32,548 nt of DNA, taken from contig JARBUQ010000003.1 in assembly GCA_029239545.1 (NCBI GenBank), positions 1 to 32,548 of the forward strand, written 5' to 3'. The notes below the pieces were generated by a model, which made no database searches, was not told the origin of the DNA, and was given only the letters and a program-made list of their open reading frames with translations. This stretch comes from Paenibacillus sp. Its GTDB lineage: Bacteria > Bacillota > Bacilli > Paenibacillales > NBRC-103111. A program made the position numbers and the translations under genes. Positions 27,133 through 32,548 of this stretch are shown one piece after another (position 1 is the stretch's first letter; every line of letters begins with the position of its first letter).

Positions 27133-27828
27133 CTATGGCTGCAGCCAATAATAAATAGGCATTGCAGCAAAGGTTGAGATGAGCCCGGCTGCACCCATGG
27201 CAAAACCTCCAGCACTGCCCTGCAGCTCAGATTCACGAATAATACGCGAGGTCCCAATTCCATGTGCCGCCGTCCCCATCGCTGTACCAATGGCCAAATC
27301 GTCCTTAATCCCCGTTAACCGCAAAAAAAGAGGGCCGAACATGCTGCCGATCAAGCCAGTCAATACGGTTAATACAGCAGCTAACTCTGGAATTCCTCCT
27401 AACATTCGTGCAATTTCCATAGAAATGGGCGAAGTGACGGATTTCGGCAAAAGAGTCATCAACAGCTCCCGATCCGATCCTGCCAGCCTCACGAAAATAA
27501 AGCTTGATGCCATCCCGCACAGAGAACCTGCCACAATTCCAGCAAGCACTCCTTTTAAACGCCGTATGATCACACCTGAATATTTGTATAAAGGAACTCC
27601 AAGTGCTACAGTCGCTGGGCCAAGGATAAAAACGAGTAAATCTCCTCCAACCCGATAGGAATCATAAGGAATTCCACTTACCCCTAACAACAGGAACAAC
27701 AGACAGCAGCAGACGAATAACACATGTAACCTAGGCCACCTCCGCTGCAGATGAAGGGCGACCACATACGCAATCAGAGTAACCGTCACCCCGAATAAGG
27801 GACTATCCCCCCATTGTATTGGATTCAC
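27133..27828 (-). CDS. lrgB: LrgB/CidB family membrane protein
   Basis: FILGPATVALGVPLYKY, LLPKSVTSPISMEIARMLGGIP, GTAAHGIGTSR; GTG start at 27828 with AAGGAGGAG upstream. Confidence 0.88.
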   Translation of the reverse strand: MNPIQWGDSPLFGVTVTLIAYVVALHLQRRWPRLHVLFVCCCLLFLLLGVSGIPYDSYRVGGDLLVFILGPATVALGVPLYKYSGVIIRRLKGVLAGIVAGSLCGMASSFIFVRLAGSDRELLMTLLPKSVTSPISMEIARMLGGIPELAAVLTVLTGLIGSMFGPLFLRLTGIKDDLAIGTAMGTAAHGIGTSRIIRESELQGSAGGFAMGAAGLISTFAAMPIYYWLQP

Positions 27829-28177
27829 GCTGCTCCTCCTTCTTGCCGCCGCGACTCCCAAGCTGTGTAACCCAGCCTGCCACCCATAGTGTAATTAAAG
27901 TGCTGAGGATAAGACTTAGTATTATAGGCACACCATTCGATATTATGACCGGGATGAATGCGATTGTACCAACGATGATAGGGGCAAAGAACAAGGTCAT
28001 ATGCTTAAGCAGAAACTGGGCGCTCTCTTCCACCCATTCCAGCTTCATCAGCTTGCAGAATAAGGACGCAGTAAAAAGAGCAAGCCCGATCACGTTTGCC
28101 GGAAGCGGTATTCCTGTGGACTGTTGAATCATGGTGCCAACCCAAAAAAAACCGAATAAGATGGCCAACCCTTTCAA
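27803..28177 (-). CDS. CidA/LrgA family holin-like protein
   Basis: Four TM segments, STGIPLPANVIGLALF, FFAPIIVGTIAFIPVI; TTG start; overlaps the lrgB start. Confidence 0.87.
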   Translation of the reverse strand: MKGLAILFGFFWVGTMIQQSTGIPLPANVIGLALFTASLFCKLMKLEWVEESAQFLLKHMTLFFAPIIVGTIAFIPVIISNGVPIILSLILSTLITLWVAGWVTQLGSRGGKKEEQRESNTMGG

Positions 28178-28337
28178 TTGACGATTCCCCCTACTGTAGC
28201 CCTCGAATAAAGTGCGAATATTTGGCTTATAAAAAGGTTCTCTCTTCCCCTTGCAACTTATTTCTTAATGTACCGTACAAAAAAGGGTAAGCTATTGCAT
28301 GAGAGCTTTATTTAGTGAATTCTAAGGAGGAATTGCC

Positions 28338-28652
28338 ATGATTATGAGTACTACACCAACGATTGAAGGCAGACAAATTGTAGAATATGTATCCATTGTA
28401 ACAGGAGAAGCCATCATGGGCGCGAATATCGTCCGCGATCTTTTTGCTTCTATAACAGACATTGTGGGCGGTCGTTCCGGTGCCTACGAAAGCAAGCTGA
28501 AGGAAGCGCGGGAAGTTGCTTTTGATGAGTTAAGATCTACGGCTTCCAGGCTAGGCGCCAACGCCATTGTAGGCGTAGATATCGACTATGAAGTCATTCG
28601 CGATGGAATGTTGATGGTTGCCGTCAGCGGAACCGCAGTCAAAATCCAATAA
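28338..28652 (+). CDS. YbjQ/UPF0145 family heavy-metal-binding domain protein
   Basis: [39 protein letters not shown]...[12 protein letters not shown]-type motif (here [12 protein letters not shown]); RBS AAGGAGG. Confidence 0.92.
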   Translation: MIMSTTPTIEGRQIVEYVSIVTGEAIMGANIVRDLFASITDIVGGRSGAYESKLKEAREVAFDELRSTASRLGANAIVGVDIDYEVIRDGMLMVAVSGTAVKIQ

Positions 28653-28705
28653 AACCTGACTGTTCCACCGCACGCAGCTCCCTGCGAGCGGTGCGAACAG
28701 GATGC

Positions 28706-28752
28706 AAAAACGGAAGTCATTCGCTCAGCATGAGCTTGACTTCCGTTTTTTA
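28706..28752. terminator. Bidirectional terminator between ybjQ-like gene and murC
   Basis: AAAAACGGAAGTCA ... TGACTTCCGTTTTTT. Confidence 0.88.
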
Positions 28753-28780
28753 CTAGGCGGAGCAAGCACCTACCCACTTT

Positions 28781-30091
28781 CTAACGAATTGACATGGATT
28801 CCTCGTATTTAGCCTGATATTTATGCACATCACCAGCACCCATGAACAGCAGGACACAATCTGAGTAGTCCCGCAGCACATCCATATCATTCTCGGAAAT
28901 CAGCTTGGACGAAGGGATACGTTCAATCAGATGATTAATCGAGATGTTGCCTGTGTTCTCTCTCGCTGAACCAAAAATACCGCATAAATATACTTCGTCC
29001 GATTCCGACAGGGAATGGGCAAAGTCATCCATAAACTTTTCAAGTCTGGAATAGGTGTGGGGCTGGAATACCGATACGACCTTGCGATCCGGGTATTTGC
29101 TTCTTACCGCATCCAGAGTAGCCCGTATCTCGGTCGGATGATGGGCATAATCGTCGATCAAAACGTTGCTTGCGACATGCTTCTCGGAAAATCTTCGTTT
29201 GACCCCGCCAAATGTGGCCATCTGAGTCCGAACCAGCTCCAGATTAAAATCCTCCAGCACACATATTCCAATTACTGCCAAAGCATTGAGAATATTATGT
29301 TTACCGTAACCCGGGATAGTGAAACGTCCCAAGGAGGTGTCATGTAATACGGCTTGAAAAGAAACCCCTTGTTCATCCACACGCAAATCGACTGCTCTCA
29401 GCGCATTATGCTCCTTAAAGCCATAGTGGAGAATAGGCACCTTGGTACGCAAGGAACGTACATGCTCATCGTCTCCGTAAGCGACTATATGTTTGCGAAC
29501 CTGGTCAGCCATCTCCTGAAAAGCAGAAGTGACATCTTCAATTCCGCTGAAATAGTCAGGGTGATCGAAATCAATGTTCGTGATGATCGCATAATCCGGG
29601 GAGTAAGCAAGAAAATGTCTTCTGTACTCACAGCTCTCAAAAATAAAATGCGTGCTATCCTGGGCCCCAACTCCAGTTCCATCCCCGATCAGGTAGGAGG
29701 TCGGTTGAATCGCTTTGCACACATGAGCCATCATGCCGGTTGTAGTCGTCTTGCCATGCGCCCCTGTAACAGCAACACTGGTGAATTGATGAATCCACTC
29801 TCCCAGGAAGCTGTGGTAACGATAATAGGGAACTTTCAGCTTTAAGCTGGCTGCTACCTCAGGGTGATCATCCTTGAAAGCATTCGAAGCAATAACACAA
29901 CGCTCCGGTGAGGAGGTAATGTGGTTCTCGTCGAATGGCAAGAGACGAATGTTACTGTTCTCTAGCGGCGCTTGTGTGAAGAAGTACGTGTCCACGTCCG
30001 AGCCTTGAACGTCATGGCCCATATCATGCAGCACTTGCGCTAATGCGCTCATACCCGCCCCTTTGATCCCGATCATGTGAAACTTGGTCAT
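28781..30091 (-). CDS. murC: UDP-N-acetylmuramate--L-alanine ligase
   Basis: FHMIGIKGAGMSALAQVL, VTGAHGKTTTTGM, DDYAHHPTEIRATL, FQPHTYSR; ATG at 30091 with GGAGGGA upstream. Confidence 0.93.
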   Translation of the reverse strand: MTKFHMIGIKGAGMSALAQVLHDMGHDVQGSDVDTYFFTQAPLENSNIRLLPFDENHITSSPERCVIASNAFKDDHPEVAASLKLKVPYYRYHSFLGEWIHQFTSVAVTGAHGKTTTTGMMAHVCKAIQPTSYLIGDGTGVGAQDSTHFIFESCEYRRHFLAYSPDYAIITNIDFDHPDYFSGIEDVTSAFQEMADQVRKHIVAYGDDEHVRSLRTKVPILHYGFKEHNALRAVDLRVDEQGVSFQAVLHDTSLGRFTIPGYGKHNILNALAVIGICVLEDFNLELVRTQMATFGGVKRRFSEKHVASNVLIDDYAHHPTEIRATLDAVRSKYPDRKVVSVFQPHTYSRLEKFMDDFAHSLSESDEVYLCGIFGSARENTGNISINHLIERIPSSKLISENDMDVLRDYSDCVLLFMGAGDVHKYQAKYEESMSIR

Positions 30092-30319
30092 GAGGATCCC
30101 TCCAGACTTCATTAAGTATGTTGATTGTGTTCCAACTGATTGCAGGTTTTGATCCAGTATATGAAAAGAATCCGAACTGTGTCTCAGCCTATTGACAATT
30201 ATCCATGACAGTCTTTACCCTTTAAGCTTTCCCATAAATAGTAAGTGATATAGCCAGACCAAGGAGACCAATTTGCTCCTGATAACGTCAGCTTCTTAAT
30301 TAGTATGCAATGGTAGTAA

Positions 30320-31246
30320 TTATTCTGGTGTCGGAATCGGGAAGCAGGCATGATCGAAGGCAAGCTCAGTACGCGGGAATATGCCTCTTGCTTCCTCCAG
30401 CAGTTCCTGGCCCCCATCAGTCGAATATCTGGAGCTGATATGAGTCAGAACTAGCGCCCTCACGCCCGCTTCCACCGCCACCTCCGCCGCACCCGCGGCT
30501 GTCGTGTGGTAGTACAGCTGCGCCATCTCGCTCAGCTCGCTTGCGAAGGTCGCCTCGTGCACGAGCACGTCGGCGCCGCGAGACAGCTCCACAGCGGCGG
30601 CACAGCGCCTCGTGTCGCCCATCACAACCACGGTGCGCCCGAGTATCGGCGCACCGACAAAGTCCGCGCCGCACAATGTGCGGCCGTCGGGCAGCGCGAC
30701 GTCTTCGCCGCGCTTCAGCCTGCCGTACAGCGGCCCGGCAGGGACACCCAGCGTCCGAAGCTTAGCCTCGTCCAGACGACCTGGACGATCGCTCTCGCGG
30801 ACGCGAAAGCCAAGGCTTGCGATGCGGTGCTCCACCTCCGCCGCACGCACCTCGAATTGATCGTCGGCGAAGACGATCCCTTCGGCAATCTCCACCACCT
30901 TAAGCTCATAGGCAAGGTGGGATTGACTAACGGAGAATGCACTGCTTAAGAACTCCTTGAGTCCGGGGGGCCCGAACAAAGTGACAGGAGTATCGCCGCC
31001 TTGATTGGAGCGGCTTGTGAGCAGTCCCGGCAAGCCATAAATATGATCACCGTGCAAATGGGTAATGAATATAAATTCAAGCTTGCTCAGCTTGAGCGAA
31101 GAACGTAGAATCTGATGCTGTGTGCCTTCTCCGCAATCGAATAACCAGAAGGTTCCCCGCTCTTCATAGAGACGGAGTGCAATCGAAGTTACGTTGCGTT
31201 CTTTGGAAGGCATGCCCGCTCCCGTTCCGAGAAAGTAAAGGTCCAT
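30320..31246 (-). CDS. rnz: Ribonuclease Z
   Basis: FLGTGAGMPSKERNVTSIAL, FDCGEGTQHQIL, FITHLHGDHIYGLPGLL, VLVHEATF, VLTHISSRY. Confidence 0.95.
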   Translation of the reverse strand: MDLYFLGTGAGMPSKERNVTSIALRLYEERGTFWLFDCGEGTQHQILRSSLKLSKLEFIFITHLHGDHIYGLPGLLTSRSNQGGDTPVTLFGPPGLKEFLSSAFSVSQSHLAYELKVVEIAEGIVFADDQFEVRAAEVEHRIASLGFRVRESDRPGRLDEAKLRTLGVPAGPLYGRLKRGEDVALPDGRTLCGADFVGAPILGRTVVVMGDTRRCAAAVELSRGADVLVHEATFASELSEMAQLYYHTTAAGAAEVAVEAGVRALVLTHISSRYSTDGGQELLEEARGIFPRTELAFDHACFPIPTPE

Positions 31247-31285
31247 AGCGCTGCAGTCCTTTTCTGATTTGCCTTAGGTCTTGCT

Positions 31286-32548
31286 TTACACTTTATCTAC
31301 GTTGAAATAACGGGCTTCCGGATGTGAGAACACCATAGCGGTTACGGAAGCCTCAGGCTCCATCATGAACCCTTCCGTCAGCTCAACTCCGATATCCTCC
31401 GGCTGCATCAAGCGGAACAGAGGCTCCTGATCCTCCAGGTTCGGACATGCAGGATACCCGAATGATACCCGGATTCCTTGATATCTTGCTCCCCAGCGCT
31501 GCTGCATAGTCAGGTCCGGAGAATCCGGATAACCCCACACGTCACGCATCATGTGATGGACTCGCTCAGCGAACCCTTCCGCCATCTCAAGCGCTAGCGC
31601 CTGCAGAGCGTGAGATCTCAAATAGTCTCCCTTGTCTTTCCATTCGTTAGCCAGATCGCGCACCCCTTGACCTGTAGTGACTACGAGGAAGCCTACGTAA
31701 TCCATCTCCCCGCTGTCCACCGAGCGCAAGAAATCAGCCAGACATAAGAACGGCTCAACATCTTGACGCGGGAAAGTGAAGCGATGTAACAGCTGAGTAT
31801 GATCCTTCGGATCATAAATCAGAATATCGTTGCCTTCGGATTGGGCCGGGAAGAAACGATACATCCCCTGAGCACGCAAGGTTCCCGTATTCTTGGCTTG
31901 CTGGAACAGTTCTTCAATAACCTCTCTTAGATGCACAGCCTTGGGATCCTTCGCAGCAATCAACTGATCGACCTTGCCCTTCAAGCCGAGATGATGACCG
32001 ATAAGCGTCTGCAGGTTAATATATGGGAATATATAATCAACCGGATAGTCACGAAGAACATGACGCTCCAGGTCTGGCGGTATATACACTGGCAGATCAC
32101 GTGCTACGGCAGAACGAGTGGCGCGGGTGAGCACTACAGCCGCTTCCGTTTTCTTGGCTCCAGCTTCCATTACATCCGACTGGATCGCCTCTCTTAATTC
32201 CTGAATCATCTTCTGGCGGATGTCGACATCGCTAATTTTATTGGCAATATCGAGACCATCCATCGCATCCTTGGCATACACTACCAGCCCGTCATATTCA
32301 GGAGCGATCCGCGTCCGGGTGAATTTGCGAGTTAGTGCAGCACCCCCAACAAGAATCGGCACATCGATTCCGGCTGACTTCAAATCCTGAGCCGTTATAA
32401 CCATTTGCTGCGCAGATTTCACCAGCAAACCCGAGAGCCCAATCGCATCTGGCTTCTCCCTGCGGTAAGCTTCGATTAACTGCTCTGGCGGTACCTTGAT
32501 CCCAAGATTAATAATGTTATAGCCATTGTTGGACAGGATGATCTCAAC
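31286..32548 (-). CDS. metH: Cobalamin-dependent methionine synthase, C-terminal part (5' end beyond window)
   Basis: Frame stays open to the window edge (VEIILSNNGYNIINLGIKVPPEQLIEAYRREKPDAIGLSGLLVKS: B12-binding region) plus activation domain FGYPACPNLEDQ, HPEARYFNVDKV. Confidence 0.93.
   Translation of the reverse strand, partial: VEIILSNNGYNIINLGIKVPPEQLIEAYRREKPDAIGLSGLLVKSAQQMVITAQDLKSAGIDVPILVGGAALTRKFTRTRIAPEYDGLVVYAKDAMDGLDIANKISDVDIRQKMIQELREAIQSDVMEAGAKKTEAAVVLTRATRSAVARDLPVYIPPDLERHVLRDYPVDYIFPYINLQTLIGHHLGLKGKVDQLIAAKDPKAVHLREVIEELFQQAKNTGTLRAQGMYRFFPAQSEGNDILIYDPKDHTQLLHRFTFPRQDVEPFLCLADFLRSVDSGEMDYVGFLVVTTGQGVRDLANEWKDKGDYLRSHALQALALEMAEGFAERVHHMMRDVWGYPDSPDLTMQQRWGARYQGIRVSFGYPACPNLEDQEPLFRLMQPEDIGVELTEGFMMEPEASVTAMVFSHPEARYFNVDKV

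Noticed and set aside
27179-27658. 159-aa plus-strand ORF
   Set aside because: Antisense shadow of the lrgB-like gene.
29354-29845. 163-aa plus-strand ORF
   Set aside because: Lies fully antisense to murC; no recognisable motif.
30199-30417. 72-aa minus-strand ORF ending ...SGANWSPWSGYITYYLWESLKGKDCHG
   Set aside because: Overlaps the rnz 3' end in another frame, and the protein-like tail after the rnz stop has no good start or RBS; could be a remnant but support is too weak to call.
30506-30949. Several overlapping ORFs in the high-GC part of rnz
   Set aside because: High GC lowers stop-codon frequency, creating spurious open frames; the rnz frame is clearly the coding one.
1-32548. CRISPR arrays, tRNA/rRNA genes, transposases, prophage or defense islands
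   Set aside because: No regularly spaced repeats, tRNA-like cloverleaf, rRNA sequence, transposase/integrase or phage structural motifs seen on reading both strands.

Overview
Chromosomal window from a low-to-mid GC Gram-positive, most likely Paenibacillus or a close relative (inferred from gene content; not verified). Almost all genes are on the minus strand. Main blocks, left to right: (1) an ABC-F ATPase and a Dabb-family protein; (2) a complete monoderm-type Tad/Flp pilus locus (FHA/DUF6382 protein, A24 prepilin peptidase, two TadE-like proteins, a DUF5702-like protein, Flp1-type pilin, TadC, TadB, CpaF/TadA, CpaE-like ATPase), preceded by a Ser/Thr kinase fused to a MinD-like domain whose P-loop is degenerate; (3) an NlpC/P60 peptidase and a short threonine dehydratase behind a T-box leader with an apparent Ile (AUC) specifier; (4) an FtsJ-like methyltransferase and an ABC ATPase; (5) a DNA-repair-rich run: cREC-like receiver, endonuclease IV, Fpg/Nei glycosylase, HAD hydrolase, MrfB (YprB) and MrfA (YprA); (6) an intergenic region with a LexA-like palindrome, a possible structured small RNA and an unlisted 53-aa ORF; (7) sufU, lrgAB/cidAB-like genes, a ybjQ-family gene, murC, rnz (with a striking internal high-GC segment) and the 3' part of metH running off the window. 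I saw no CRISPR, tRNA, rRNA or mobile element. The best follow-up targets are the kinase/pseudo-MinD/FHA module around the Tad locus, the LexA-like box with a divergent putative sRNA at mrfA, the T-box threonine dehydratase with an apparent N-terminal frameshift, and the mosaic-looking rnz.
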